64,000 nt of DNA from Nitrospira lenta (GCF_900403705.1 NZ_OUNR01000021.1:55001-119000); one strand, 5' to 3'. Shown: positions 53,909-63,325, counted from the first letter of the stretch. Notes: generated from the sequence alone by a model not told the origin. Made by a program: numbers and translations.

Positions 53909-55138
53909 TCAGCCTCCGTGCTCCACCCATCGATTGAGTGCACCCCGGATTGAAGATGGCACCAGATTCCTCACCGCTTGCTGGCACGGCCGAACGAGGT
54001 GCGATAATCTTGCGAGCCCCCTACCCTGGGAAAACCAGCTTGGCGGATTCGCCACAACTGAGGCGCCGTCCCGACACAACACCAGACCAAATCGCCATCG
54101 TTCCCACCAGGTGTCTTTCAACATGAAGTAGAAAGCCGCCGCCTGCTCCTCACTGATGCCGTTTCGAGGACTCGCCAAGAGACTAGCCGGCATACGCTCG
54201 GAGAACATCCGGATGTCGGCGTCGGCCGAATAGCGAGCACGGACGGCTTCAGGAATCGGCGCATCCAACACCCGCTGGGCCAGCGCCAGGCCAATGTACA
54301 CCAGCCGTTGACACCGCCAGGCCTCCGCATGGGAAAAGATCCGCTCCCAATCAAGACCCGGATGTGAGCGGAGCACTTCAGCAACATCGCAGACCCACTT
54401 GAGCAGCTCCCAGGCATGCTTCGACCCATGCACGCAAAGAAGGATCAGCAGTTCCTCCGGCGCCAACGCGTGAACCGTCGAATTCCCCAGCATCACAGGC
54501 GACCGATGTGCCCAGAACTCCGGACGATCCATGTGAAAGGCAAAGTGTTGATGCGCCATGATCCACTGAAGATCGACTCGAAACAGGCTGCGCTTCTTGA
54601 CAAACACATGATAGGGCCCTTCTTCGTGCTCGGCTTCCGCAGGGTCGGTCGAAGGGTCTTTCCGCTCATATCCCTGAGCGTACAACACCGCTTGCGCGGC
54701 CCCGATCGCAGATTCTGGAATCAGGAGATCGAGATCGCTGAAATCGCGAAGCGCCAGATCTCCATAGGCGGATAGCGCCAAGGTCGCGCCTTTGATCGGC
54801 ACAACCGGGACATGATCCGCGGCAAACGCGTCACACAAGCGCCCAAGTTCCTGCGCAAGCGAGCGATTCAGCAAGGCACAGGCTTGCGTTTTCTGGCGCA
54901 GCTTCGTCAATATCTCGGCCGGCACAAGAGCAGGGCAGCTCGTCGATAGACTCCGGTAGAGTAATGGAAGCACCCCGTGATACGCGGCAAGGTCCAGTAT
55001 CAGCCCCCAATCCAGAGGCTCCTGGACGCGCGCGCAGATCTGCGCGCGCAGCTCCTCAGTGACGCACGTGCGGGCGCACCAAATCAGCAGTTCCGCTTCT
55101 GGCGACCATGGAAACTGCCGCGCAGCCGTCATCGTCAT
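53909..55138 (-). CDS. PF14907-type nucleotidyltransferase
   Basis: 409 residues. The nucleotidyltransferase site is intact: IKGATLALSAYGD and DFSDLDLLI with Asp136 and Asp138. Members of this family occur in lasso clusters beside HprK-like kinases and modify the phosphorylated peptide. It overlaps the kinase gene by 4 bases (ATGA), so the two are co-translated. The paralogue at 44559 has lost the active site. Confidence 0.88.
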   Translation of the reverse strand: MTMTAARQFPWSPEAELLIWCARTCVTEELRAQICARVQEPLDWGLILDLAAYHGVLPLLYRSLSTSCPALVPAEILTKLRQKTQACALLNRSLAQELGRLCDAFAADHVPVVPIKGATLALSAYGDLALRDFSDLDLLIPESAIGAAQAVLYAQGYERKDPSTDPAEAEHEEGPYHVFVKKRSLFRVDLQWIMAHQHFAFHMDRPEFWAHRSPVMLGNSTVHALAPEELLILLCVHGSKHAWELLKWVCDVAEVLRSHPGLDWERIFSHAEAWRCQRLVYIGLALAQRVLDAPIPEAVRARYSADADIRMFSERMPASLLASPRNGISEEQAAAFYFMLKDTWWERWRFGLVLCRDGASVVANPPSWFSQGRGLARLSHLVRPCQQAVRNLVPSSIRGALNRWVEHGG

Positions 55139-56148
55139 CGTCCCTTTTCCAGCAACGGAGTGATCAGTTTCGGCAAATCCAGAATATCGCGACCGAAATG
55201 CAAGCGGTAGCAGTCGACTTGCTGTACGAGTTTCGCCAACACCTTAAATTCACGTCTGGCGACCTCCTGATCGTAGACCAGCAAGGCTTGCGGTAAGAGC
55301 GCTTCCAAGGCCCGGCTCTTGGGAAGCAACTCAAGGTGGCTCTGAGGCGCATCCACGACATGAGGGAAGAGCACCATAGCCGGAGAGCAGCGCTCCCCGA
55401 CCGCCGTCGGATAGAGATCTTCGGCATAAAAAAATCGCTTGGGCACTCCCGGATGGAGCACCTGCTCAGACGCCGACCGCAGCTCCGGAAAGAACTGCAC
55501 CGTGGCATCCGTGACATTGATCTTAATCGGGAACGGCAACACCTCCACATGCGCCCCGGAGTCCTGCAGAAGCGGATGATCGTCCGACAGATAGCGATAG
55601 CCGGACCGGAGCAAGGAGATAAACGACGTCGTCTTGCCGCGTCCGCTGTTGCCGGGAATCAAGATCGCACGCCCGTTGTGTTCCAAGGCCGTCGCATGGA
55701 TCGTATAGAGCCCGCCTCGCCGCAGCAATTCAATCAGCGCCAGGTGAAACAAATATTCAATGAGATTGGAGGGCAGGCGGTCGGGATTGATCAAATACCC
55801 GTCGGCCCGACTCTGCGCGCCGTCGATCACCAACACCCCGATCCCATCAAACTCCGCGATCAAGATCCCCTGATCCAGCAGCACGCGATAGGGTAATCCG
55901 GTGGCCCGCCGATCCCCGACAGCTTCACCCGTACCGGACGCCAGTTGCCGAACCGATGCGGATATTGTGAGCGGGACCGATTCCCGATCCTTCACCTGAT
56001 GAAACCGCAGGGCCAGAGCCGGGCCGGATTCGAGTCCATCATCACGGCGGAAATGCCGCAGCAGCTCGTTCACCGGGTCAGCCAGAACCGGCACATCCGC
56101 CTCGTACCTGACCGCCGTGCCGTACAGCGAATAGCAATACTCAGTCAT
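55135..56148 (-). CDS. HprK-like kinase of lasso-peptide clusters
   Basis: About 337 residues from the ATG at 56148 (MTEYCYS); in-frame TTG and ATG codons up to 56178 are alternatives. P-loop GNSGRGKTT (about 166-174), preceding His-Ala (TIHATAL) and SDDHPLL match HPr-kinase-like proteins. In paeninodin-type clusters such kinases phosphorylate the C-terminal side chain of the precursor. None of the intact cores here ends in Ser (they end in Ala, Leu, Asp and Lys), so the target residue is unclear. Confidence 0.85.
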   Translation of the reverse strand: MTEYCYSLYGTAVRYEADVPVLADPVNELLRHFRRDDGLESGPALALRFHQVKDRESVPLTISASVRQLASGTGEAVGDRRATGLPYRVLLDQGILIAEFDGIGVLVIDGAQSRADGYLINPDRLPSNLIEYLFHLALIELLRRGGLYTIHATALEHNGRAILIPGNSGRGKTTSFISLLRSGYRYLSDDHPLLQDSGAHVEVLPFPIKINVTDATVQFFPELRSASEQVLHPGVPKRFFYAEDLYPTAVGERCSPAMVLFPHVVDAPQSHLELLPKSRALEALLPQALLVYDQEVARREFKVLAKLVQQVDCYRLHFGRDILDLPKLITPLLEKGR

Positions 56149-56216
56149 ACTCGTTTCTACCATGTCCTTGAGATTCAACCGACATATTTTCTTCTACCGT
56201 CCGTCCGCAAGAGTGA

Positions 56217-56256
56217 GCCGAGCTGGCCCGCTCATTCAGCGAGCCAGCCCCTCGGG
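56217..56256 (-). terminator. Hairpin after precursor P4
   Basis: GCTGGCCCGC (56222-56231) pairs with GCGAGCCAGC (56239-56248) with one mismatch, extended by CCGAG/CTCGG. It begins one base after the P4 stop codon and shares the GCTGGC core of the other precursor hairpins. Confidence 0.6.
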
Positions 56257-56388
56257 TTAGTCGTTATTCCACCACCGGCGATCCTTCCGGTCTTCGCAAT
56301 TGTAGCCGGATTGACCCGCCGTAATGTCACGCAGCATTTCGTGCTTCACCACCATCGGCTGAACGTATGACTCTTTCTTTTGTTCCAT
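56257..56388 (-). CDS. Lasso-type precursor peptide P4
   Basis: 43 residues. Ribosome site gaggaggtaac is 6-7 bases before the ATG. Leader MEQKKESYVQPMVVKHEMLR-DITA: Tyr-x-x-Pro and Thr at -2. Core GQSGYNCEDRKDRRWWNND, with Gly1 and both Glu8 and Asp9, the exact spacing for an 8- or 9-residue lasso ring. The tail is rich in Arg and Trp, unusual bulky plugs (Trp15, Trp16) that could lock the thread. One Cys (Cys7) lies in the ring. Confidence 0.85.
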   Translation of the reverse strand: MEQKKESYVQPMVVKHEMLRDITAGQSGYNCEDRKDRRWWNND

Positions 56389-56423
56389 GGTTCCGTTACC
56401 TCCTCAATGTTGAATACCGACGA

Positions 56424-56489
56424 AATTCTCAGATACTTGCTGCTTATTGAGACCATCTGCTGAACGTACAGCGCTTACGTTTGCCCCAT
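56424..56489 (-). pseudogene. Relic precursor gene P6
   Basis: Starts in the normal place after a B1 gene and its ribosome site (ggaaaggaggtaacgaacag). It aligns codon for codon with P4: ATG GGG CAA ACG TAA GCG CTG TAC GTT CAG... against ATG GAA CAA AAG AAA GAG TCA TAC GTT CAG. The fifth codon is a stop, the Tyr-Val-Gln-x-Met-Val part is preserved, and similarity fades after about 13 codons. Confidence 0.75.
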
Positions 56490-56496
56490 CTGTTCG

Positions 56497-56838
56497 TTAC
56501 CTCCTTTCCTGTTGCAGTAGCCCTTCCTGGATCAATTCATTGATCAGATCGATAAGGTCATCAAGAGCACGTGACGGCACGACATCAAACCGATCGCAGA
56601 TCGCCGCATGAATATCGGCAATCGTGTTCTGTCCGGTGCAATGCTCCCAGATCACGCTCCCTAATCGGTTCAACGTGTAGTACCGTCCGCTGCTGAGGTT
56701 CAAAAGAACGGTTTCTCCGTCCATCGTCGTACCTTGCACATCAGGACTCGACCGCAAACCGATGCGATCGAGCTCCCTCCGGTCGATCGAAGTCCCTGTC
56801 GTACCGGGCACTGTCATCGTAGATACACAGTCGGCCAT
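56497..56838 (-). CDS. PqqD-like B1/RRE protein, second copy
   Basis: About 113 residues from the ATG at 56838, which has GGAGGAG six bases upstream. The PqqD-like domain is VQGTTMDGETVLLNLSSGRYYTLN then LGSVIWEHCTGQNTIADIHAA, nearly the same as copy 1. It binds the leader (family knowledge). The C-terminus QQERR-stop is encoded by a ribosome site that now serves only the P6 relic. P4 follows about 110 bases later. Confidence 0.87.
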   Translation of the reverse strand: MADCVSTMTVPGTTGTSIDRRELDRIGLRSSPDVQGTTMDGETVLLNLSSGRYYTLNRLGSVIWEHCTGQNTIADIHAAICDRFDVVPSRALDDLIDLINELIQEGLLQQERR

Positions 56839-56862
56839 GGGTTCTCCTCCTCGGTCAGTCAT

Positions 56863-57231
56863 GTCCGTATGCCCCTCTCTTGCCAGCCGCTTACCCGGCG
56901 TCTCATTTCTGCGCCGGTCTCCGCCTGGCCCGCCCAGACCGCATCGGCGTCTTCAAGAAAGGTAGCCTGACACTGGGTTCCTGCCTATACCGCCAAAGGC
57001 CGGTCACGGCACCCTTCCTTCGTAGGGGCCAGGAACAAGACCGCGTGCATCGAGAGCAGCGATTTCTAGTTTTAAGGGTCATGCGAATAAGCGAGAAGGC
57101 CCAGTCTCGCGCACCCGAAAACTCTGGGATTAGACATAAATCGGAAGAGAAAGAAGCCACGAGACATGAACCAGAGGGGAGCGCCGAGACGCGCACATAC
57201 CCGGAATAGCAACGAGAGCGAGGCTGAAAAA
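56863..57231. other. Stretch without a supportable gene inside the cluster
   Basis: About 370 bases between the P5 hairpin and the second B1 gene. The short frames here lack ribosome sites, and none carries the precursor leader. It may hold a promoter for the B1-P4-kinase unit. Confidence 0.4.
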
Positions 57232-57269
57232 GAAAGGCTGGTCGATCCTCACGAATCGGCCAGCCTTTC
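57232..57269 (-). terminator. 15-bp hairpin after precursor P5
   Basis: Arms GAAAGGCTGGTCGAT (57232-57246) and ATCGGCCAGCCTTTC (57255-57269) with one mismatch and an 8-base loop, starting 10 bases after the P5 stop. Same GGCTGG core as the others. The minus-strand transcript would read on into TTTTTC, so this one could terminate. Confidence 0.7.
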
Positions 57270-57278
57270 AGACCGCGA

Positions 57279-57389
57279 CTACTTATCGCAGTCCCTGCAC
57301 ACGTTGCCAGACTGCCCCGCCGTAATGTCGCGCAGCAACTCGTGCTTCACAACCACCGGCTGAACATACTGCTCTTTCTTTTGTTCCAT
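57279..57389 (-). CDS. Lasso-type precursor peptide P5
   Basis: 36 residues, 7 bases after the first B1 gene; ribosome site gaaaggaggtgaag. Leader MEQKKEQYVQPVVVKHELLR-DITA. Core GQSGNVCRDCDK: Gly1 and Asp9 have lasso spacing, leaving a tail of only three residues (Cys10, Asp11, Lys12), very short for a stable threaded lasso. Cys7 in the ring and Cys10 just after it could form a disulfide that holds the structure. Confidence 0.85.
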   Translation of the reverse strand: MEQKKEQYVQPVVVKHELLRDITAGQSGNVCRDCDK

Positions 57390-57396
57390 TTGTTCT

Positions 57397-57735
57397 TCAC
57401 CTCCTTTCTTGTTCAAGTAACCCTTCCTTAATCAACTCATTGGCTAACGCCAGAAGATCGTCGAGTGCTCGTTCCGGCGCAACGTCAAATCGGTCACAAA
57501 GCACTGCGTGGACCTCACGAATAGTCTGAGTTCCCGTACAGTGCTCCCAGATGACGCTACCCAATCGGTTCAATGTGTAGTACCGCCCGGTCCTCAGATC
57601 CAGCAATACCGTCTCCCCGTCCATCGTTGTGCCCTGCACATCGGGACAGGCTCGCAAGACAGTCCCGTCCAAAGCTGTCGGATCAAGCACTGGTACTGAT
57701 TCAGAAGATGACGATGGGATTGCAGGCTCAGACAT
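57397..57735 (-). CDS. PqqD-like B1/RRE protein, first copy
   Basis: About 112 residues from the ATG at 57735 (MSEPAIPS), with AGGA seven bases upstream; a TTG at 57759 is an alternative. PqqD-like fold: CPDVQGTTMDGETVLLDLRTG, RYYTLNRLGSVIWEHCTG, ALDDLLALANELIKEGLL. First gene of the cluster in transcription order. The last codons (QERR-stop) double as the ribosome site of P5. Confidence 0.87.
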   Translation of the reverse strand: MSEPAIPSSSSESVPVLDPTALDGTVLRACPDVQGTTMDGETVLLDLRTGRYYTLNRLGSVIWEHCTGTQTIREVHAVLCDRFDVAPERALDDLLALANELIKEGLLEQERR

Positions 57736-57759
57736 AGGCCATTCCTGTATCGATTCCAA

Positions 57760-58222
57760 ACGAGTCTGGCAGACGAATCCTGTACCCGCCGTCCTTGGGC
57801 AGAAACGCTACATACTCAGCATGGATAAGAACAAGATTTCTCAGCTTAAACTGACCGAGGCTCCACATGAATACGCATCTGGCAAAGACAGCTAGCGGAC
57901 GAGACTGACACCTGAAGACCATAGACAGAATGCCTCCTCACCAGCGTGGAGATGACGATACCATCACTTAGGAAATAATCAGTCTGAGAAGACCAGAGAG
58001 TATCCTAAGTTGAGTCCATCACATCACCCCCTCTAAAGAGGGATTGGACAGCCCCACACACTGGTCGCTTTTGCATGAATAGATCAGGCGAATTCGTGAG
58101 GGGCTGCCGAGAATCGGCACGCTCACGACGATTCAAATTGAAGCAGGAAGTGGATTTCGGGAGAGAACAACGAGGAGAATCTTACGGGAGAGGCAGCTGC
58201 ACGCGCAGGAAATGTAATCTGT
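57760..58222. other. Upstream flank of the peptide cluster
   Basis: 463 bases between the PilZ gene and the first B1 gene, both on the minus strand. No gene is supported. A small CCCTCTAAAGAGGG hairpin near 58030 may end the PilZ transcript. The promoter of the peptide cluster should lie here; I could not place it. Confidence 0.45.
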
Positions 58223-58543
58223 TTATAAAGACGACGCGGTGTCGCTCTGATTCAGCATCTCTTCCAATTGCGCTTTGGCGTTGCTTTCGAACCGGACAAA
58301 CTCCACGCCAAACCGATGGTCTCGTTGCCAGCGAACCGTTGCAATCGCAATGTCGATAGGGTTCCGTGCGCCGGACAAATGAATGTGCACACGAAAATGA
58401 GCGCCGATTGCAGCGGAGAGATCCGATTCGATCTCTCCACCGGTAATGGTGAGATTCGTCATCGTCCCGGTTCCGTCGCCCCCCTCGCCGCTCAGCGTGA
58501 CGGGATAGTCCACTTCAATCCTTGGTCGGCCGCGTTCATGCAT
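58223..58543 (-). CDS. PilZ-domain protein
   Basis: 106 residues, a single PilZ domain. The start RGRPRIEVDYPVTL is Arg-x-x-x-Arg-like but incomplete (RPRIEVDY), and the second motif NLTITGGEIES takes the place of the usual D/N-x-S-x-x-G with Thr for Ser. The signature is thus partly degenerate and c-di-GMP binding uncertain. It lies between purF and the peptide cluster. Confidence 0.7.
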   Translation of the reverse strand: MHERGRPRIEVDYPVTLSGEGGDGTGTMTNLTITGGEIESDLSAAIGAHFRVHIHLSGARNPIDIAIATVRWQRDHRFGVEFVRFESNAKAQLEEMLNQSDTASSL

Positions 58544-58586
58544 AACGAACCACTCTCCTGTGAGGCGCGGGTGACACAGTGACCGA

Positions 58587-60041
58587 CTACATCACCTTCT
58601 TCACATCGGCCGATGGTCCAAATAACCCAAGCTGCATTTCTTCGGCACGCGTAAAGGCAATCGGGTATTTTTCAGTGAAGCAGGCATTGCAATATTGAGC
58701 CGGGACGCCCGGCGCCGATTGCAGCATGCCGTCTAGACTCAAATAGGCCAGCGAATCCGCGGTAATGTATTTGCGGATTTCCTCGGTGGAATGATTCGAC
58801 GCAATCAGCTCTTTTTTCGTCGGCGTATCGATGCCATAGAAACACGGCGAGACGATCGGCGGGGAACTGATTCGCATATGGACTTCTTTGGCGCCGGCGT
58901 TCCGCAGCATCTTCACGATCTTCCGGCTCGTCGTCCCGCGGACGAGCGAATCGTCGACCACTACGACCCGTTTGCCCGTCAGCACTTCAGGCACCGCGTT
59001 CAGCTTGACCTTCACGCCGAAGTGACGGATGGACTGTTCCGGCTCGATGAAGGTGCGACCGACATAGTGATTGCGAATCAACCCCGTCTCGAAAGGAATC
59101 CCCCCGCCCTCGCTATAACCCAGAGCCGCAGGCACACCGGAGTCCGGCACGGGAATCACGATATCCGCATCCACCCAGGATTCTTTGGCCAATCGACGGC
59201 CCAACGCCTTCCGCGTCGAATAGACCGCGTTCGCACCATAGATTCGGCTATCCGGTCTGGCAAAGTAGACATACTCAAATACACACATGGCCGGATCGAC
59301 TTTGGGGAACGGCCGGTGGCTGTCGATCCCCTGATCGCTCAAAACCACCAATTCACCCGGCTCGATTTCGCGAATGTACTCGGCATCCAGCAGGTCGAAC
59401 GCGCAGGTTTCCGATGCCACGACCCAACTTCCGCGCACACGCCCCAAGCACAGCGGCCGCAGGCCATGCGGATCGCGCACCGCGATCAACCCGTTATCCG
59501 TCATCAAGACCAGCGAGAACGCGCCCCGCACCTGATTCAAGGCATCCATCACACGCGCTAGAAACGTGCTGGCGCGTGAATGGGCGATCAGATGGATGAT
59601 GACTTCGGTATCGGACGTGGATTGAAAGATCGCGCCGTAGGCTTCAAGCTCGTTGCGCAAAACCTGAGCGTTGATCAGATTGCCGTTGTGCGCCAGCGCC
59701 AGATTGCCGAAGGCGAAGTTGACATTGAAAGGCTGGACATTTTTCAGATCGTTCCCGCCTGCCGTGGAGTACCGATTGTGGCCGATGGCCATCCGTCCCG
59801 GCAATTTCTCCAGCGTCGTCTTATTATAGATATCCGCAACCAGCCCCATCCCCTTCTGGATATAAAACTGATCGCCGTCGCCGGACACGATACCCGACGC
59901 TTCCTGCCCGCGATGCTGCAGCGCATAGAGTCCCAGGTAGGTCAGATTCGCGGCCTCTTCGTGGCCGTAAATGCCGAACACAGCGCATTCGTCATGAAAC
60001 TTGTCCGGCGAAATGATGGGAAGTTCTTTGTGCATAATCAT
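58587..60041 (-). CDS. purF: Amidophosphoribosyltransferase
   Basis: 484 residues. Catalytic Cys19 in [11 protein letters not shown] is preceded by an 18-residue propeptide, as in the Bacillus-type enzyme. The glutaminase half has HRGQEASG and [10 protein letters not shown]. The PRTase half has [16 protein letters not shown]. Cys residues (SPCFYG, YCNACF) fit the structural 4Fe-4S cluster of this type. It makes phosphoribosylamine, the first committed step of purine synthesis. Last gene of the operon, 10 bases after purL. Confidence 0.96.
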   Translation of the reverse strand: MIMHKELPIISPDKFHDECAVFGIYGHEEAANLTYLGLYALQHRGQEASGIVSGDGDQFYIQKGMGLVADIYNKTTLEKLPGRMAIGHNRYSTAGGNDLKNVQPFNVNFAFGNLALAHNGNLINAQVLRNELEAYGAIFQSTSDTEVIIHLIAHSRASTFLARVMDALNQVRGAFSLVLMTDNGLIAVRDPHGLRPLCLGRVRGSWVVASETCAFDLLDAEYIREIEPGELVVLSDQGIDSHRPFPKVDPAMCVFEYVYFARPDSRIYGANAVYSTRKALGRRLAKESWVDADIVIPVPDSGVPAALGYSEGGGIPFETGLIRNHYVGRTFIEPEQSIRHFGVKVKLNAVPEVLTGKRVVVVDDSLVRGTTSRKIVKMLRNAGAKEVHMRISSPPIVSPCFYGIDTPTKKELIASNHSTEEIRKYITADSLAYLSLDGMLQSAPGVPAQYCNACFTEKYPIAFTRAEEMQLGLFGPSADVKKVM

Positions 60042-60051
60042 ACGAACCAGC

Positions 60052-62292
60052 TTATTCCTGGCTCAATCTCCGTTCCAGCGAAAGGCCCCAGCGATCGGCA
60101 ATGGTCGCGACCGGCAGATCGATCGTCTTCGTCGTCGACCGCTCGTCTCCCACATACATGACCAGCGCCGCGCCCCCCACCGCCCCGACCACTCCCGCCG
60201 GGACTCCCATCTGCTGGGCCTGATCAAGAATGGCCTGCCGCTTCTCGGGCTTGGCTGACACGACAATCCGTGACTGGCTTTCTCCGAACAACATTGAATC
60301 GATCCTCTGACGGCCAGGCGTTAATCGTACCACAGCGCCGTGCGTCTGACCCGGTCCCGACATGCAGCACTCGGCGAGCGCAACGGCTAACCCTCCATCG
60401 GAACAATCATGGGCAGACTGAACAAGCCCGGCACGAATTAGCTGCAACACACAACGCTGCACCGCCTGTTCCGTCTCCAGATTGAGATACGGCGGCGAGC
60501 CCTGTTCGCGAGAATGCTGCACCTTCAGATATTCCGATCCGCCCAGATCTTCACGCGTCGCCCCGAGCAGAATGATATCGTCGCCGTCCTCCCGGAACCA
60601 TTGCGTCATCGTCTGATCGACGGACTCGATGAGTCCCACCATCCCCAGCATCGGCGTGGGATAGATCGAGAGCCCATTGGTCTCGTTATAGAAACTGACA
60701 TTGCCGCTGACGATCGGGATCTTGAAATGCTCACAGGCATCCTTCATCCCCTCGATCGCCATCACAAACTGCCACATGATGTCCGGCCGTTCGGGGTTGC
60801 CGAAATTTAGGCAGTCCGTCAGCCCGATCGGTTCCGCACCGGAACAGGCCAGATTCCGCGCCGCTTCCGCCACCGCCAGCCGCGCGCCTTCATAAGGGTT
60901 GAGCAGGCAATACCGGCTGTTGCAATCCACCGTCATCGCCACCGCTTTGTTCGTGCCCTTAATGCGCACCACGGCGGCATCCGAGCCCGGTCGCACCATC
61001 GTATTCGTCCGCACCATGTGGTCGTACTGCTCGTAGACCCAGCGCTTGCTCGCGATCGTCGGCGATTCCAACAGCGCCAGCAAAGCCGCATTCGCATCTT
61101 TCACGTCGGGCAAGGCGTCGTAATTCAGATTCGTGAGCATGTCCTGATAGCCGGGCGGCGAATAGGGACGCTCATAGCGCGGCCCGTCATCGGCCAGCGA
61201 CTTCGCCGGAATCTCCGCGACGACTTTGCCCTGATCGAACACGCGCAGAATGCCGTCGCCCGTCACCTTGCCAACCACCGCCACATCCAGATCCCACTTC
61301 TTACAGATCCGGATGCACTCCTCTTCCTTACCGGCTTTGGCTACCATCAGCATGCGCTCTTGCGACTCAGACAGCATGAGCTCATAGGGCGTCATGCCGG
61401 GCTCGCGGCGCGGCACATGGGTCAGATCCAGATCAATGCCATTCCCGGCCCGCGACGCCATTTCGCAGGACGAACTTGTCAGCCCGGCCGCGCCCATGTC
61501 CTGAATGCCGACGAGGAGATCGCCCGCCATCAGTTCGAGACAGGCTTCCAGCAGCAGCTTTTCTTGGAACGGATCGCCCACTTGCACGGTCGGCCGCTTC
61601 TTTTCCGATTGGTCATCGAAGGAATCGGACGCCATCGTCGCGCCATGGATCCCGTCGCGCCCTGTCTTCGACCCGAAGTAGATGACCGGATTGCCGACGC
61701 CGGCTGCGGTCCCGAGGAAAATCTTGTCCTTCTGCGCGACACCGAGACAGAACGCATTCACCAGCGGATTGAGCGAATAGATATCGTTGAACACGACTTC
61801 GCCGCCCACCGTCGGCACGCCCATGCAATTGCCGTAACCGGCGATGCCCGCGACGACGCCTTTCACGATGTGGCGATTCTTCGCCGTATCCAGTCCGCCG
61901 AAGCGCAGTGAATCCAGCAGGGCAATCGGCCGCGCCCCCATCGTAAACACATCGCGCAGAATCCCGCCCACACCGGTCGCCGCGCCCTGATAGGGCTCGA
62001 TGAACGACGGATGGTTGTGCGACTCCATCTTAAAGACCACGCAGAGTCCGTCGCCAATATCCACCACGCCGGCATTCTCGCCGGGGCCCTGAATGACGCG
62101 CGGCCCCGTCGTAGGCAGCTTCTTCAAATGCACGCGCGACGACTTATAGGAGCAATGTTCCGACCACATGACGGAAAACATGCCGAGTTCCGTCAGATTC
62201 GGCTCCCGCCCCAAAATCTCGACGATCTTCTTGAACTCGTCGTCAGTAAGATTGTGTTGAGCGATCAGTTCTTTCGTAATAACAAGCGACAT
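60052..62292 (-). CDS. purL: Phosphoribosylformylglycinamidine synthase, large subunit
   Basis: 746 residues, the small PurL form that works with separate PurS and PurQ. Starts [19 protein letters not shown]; has the ATP-binding stretch [25 protein letters not shown] and [22 protein letters not shown]. Converts FGAR to FGAM. About 66 bases downstream of purQ. Confidence 0.97.
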   Translation of the reverse strand: MSLVITKELIAQHNLTDDEFKKIVEILGREPNLTELGMFSVMWSEHCSYKSSRVHLKKLPTTGPRVIQGPGENAGVVDIGDGLCVVFKMESHNHPSFIEPYQGAATGVGGILRDVFTMGARPIALLDSLRFGGLDTAKNRHIVKGVVAGIAGYGNCMGVPTVGGEVVFNDIYSLNPLVNAFCLGVAQKDKIFLGTAAGVGNPVIYFGSKTGRDGIHGATMASDSFDDQSEKKRPTVQVGDPFQEKLLLEACLELMAGDLLVGIQDMGAAGLTSSSCEMASRAGNGIDLDLTHVPRREPGMTPYELMLSESQERMLMVAKAGKEEECIRICKKWDLDVAVVGKVTGDGILRVFDQGKVVAEIPAKSLADDGPRYERPYSPPGYQDMLTNLNYDALPDVKDANAALLALLESPTIASKRWVYEQYDHMVRTNTMVRPGSDAAVVRIKGTNKAVAMTVDCNSRYCLLNPYEGARLAVAEAARNLACSGAEPIGLTDCLNFGNPERPDIMWQFVMAIEGMKDACEHFKIPIVSGNVSFYNETNGLSIYPTPMLGMVGLIESVDQTMTQWFREDGDDIILLGATREDLGGSEYLKVQHSREQGSPPYLNLETEQAVQRCVLQLIRAGLVQSAHDCSDGGLAVALAECCMSGPGQTHGAVVRLTPGRQRIDSMLFGESQSRIVVSAKPEKRQAILDQAQQMGVPAGVVGAVGGAALVMYVGDERSTTKTIDLPVATIADRWGLSLERRLSQE

Positions 62293-62358
62293 CGACCCAT
62301 TCCTCTATTTGGCCATCAACTCGTCAGAGACTTACTGCACGCCATTCGCGGTGCCGGT

Positions 62359-63057
62359 TCAGACCTTCACCTTCATCGCTTTGAGCAGCGACAGAAAAAT
62401 CAGCTTCCCATCCCGGTTCCCCAACACATCCTCCGCACAACGCTCCGGATGCGGCATCATCCCCAGCACGTTGCCTTCCGGATTGATGATCCCGGCGATG
62501 TTGTCCAGCGACCCATTGGGGTTCGCCTCCGGCGTCACCTTTCCCTCCGGCGTGCAATAGCGCAACACGATCTGGGCATTCGCCTGCATCGCCGCCAACG
62601 TCACCGGGTCGGTGTAGTAATTGCCGTCCGCATGGGCGACGGGAATTTTCAACACCTGACCAGACTCGCAGGCCTCCGTAAAGGCCGTGGCCGCGTTCTC
62701 CACCTTCACGTGCACATCCTTGCAGATGAAGTGGAGCGATCTGTTCCGCAACATCGCCCCGGGCAATAGACCGGCTTCGAGCAGAATCTGAAACCCGTTG
62801 CAGATGCCGATGACCGCCCCGCCGTCCTTGGCGAACGCCTTCACGGCGCCCATCACCGGCGAGAAGCGCGCAATCGCACCCGTGCGGAGATAGTCGCCAT
62901 AGGAAAACCCGCCGGGAAGAATCACCGCATCGATTCCCGCGAGCGACGTCTCCTTGTGCCAGATCATCCGCACCGATTGGCCCAGCACATCCTGAAACAC
63001 GTGCCGGCAATCGTGATCACAGTTACTACCTGGAAAAACGATGACTCCAACATTCAT
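62359..63057 (-). CDS. purQ: Phosphoribosylformylglycinamidine synthase, glutaminase subunit
   Basis: 232 residues from the ATG at 63057 ([16 protein letters not shown]), the conserved PurQ start. Catalytic Cys in [19 protein letters not shown]; His and Glu in [12 protein letters not shown]. It supplies ammonia to PurL. Two bases separate it from purS. Confidence 0.97.
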   Translation of the reverse strand: MNVGVIVFPGSNCDHDCRHVFQDVLGQSVRMIWHKETSLAGIDAVILPGGFSYGDYLRTGAIARFSPVMGAVKAFAKDGGAVIGICNGFQILLEAGLLPGAMLRNRSLHFICKDVHVKVENAATAFTEACESGQVLKIPVAHADGNYYTDPVTLAAMQANAQIVLRYCTPEGKVTPEANPNGSLDNIAGIINPEGNVLGMMPHPERCAEDVLGNRDGKLIFLSLLKAMKVKV

Positions 63058-63059
63058 GG

Positions 63060-63299
63060 CTAGACCAATTCGTAGCGATATTCTTCGATGATGGTGTTGG
63101 CCAGCAGCTTTTCGCACATCTGCTTCACCTGCGCGTCGGCTTTGGCCTTATCCGTTTCCTGCACGTCCACTTCCATGTACTTGCCCACCCGCACATTCGC
63201 CGCATTCTTGAACCCGAGCGAATCAAGCGCATGCTCAATCGCCTTCCCCTGCGGATCCAGAATCCCCTGCTTCAACGTCACATGAATCTTAGCCTTCAT
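63060..63299 (-). CDS. purS: Phosphoribosylformylglycinamidine synthase subunit PurS
   Basis: 79 residues from the ATG at 63299 ([20 protein letters not shown]); the open frame upstream runs into the hairpin element. Contains the typical [11 protein letters not shown] and ends IEEYRYEL. It bridges PurL and PurQ. Confidence 0.96.
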   Translation of the reverse strand: MKAKIHVTLKQGILDPQGKAIEHALDSLGFKNAANVRVGKYMEVDVQETDKAKADAQVKQMCEKLLANTIIEEYRYELV

Positions 63300-63325
63300 A
63301 CCATCCCTCTCTTCTTCTCTCTCAC

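Noticed and set aside
56903-57196. 97-codon minus-strand frame between P5 and B1 copy 2
   Set aside because: No ribosome site, no precursor leader and no RRE motif; amino-acid composition looks like noise.
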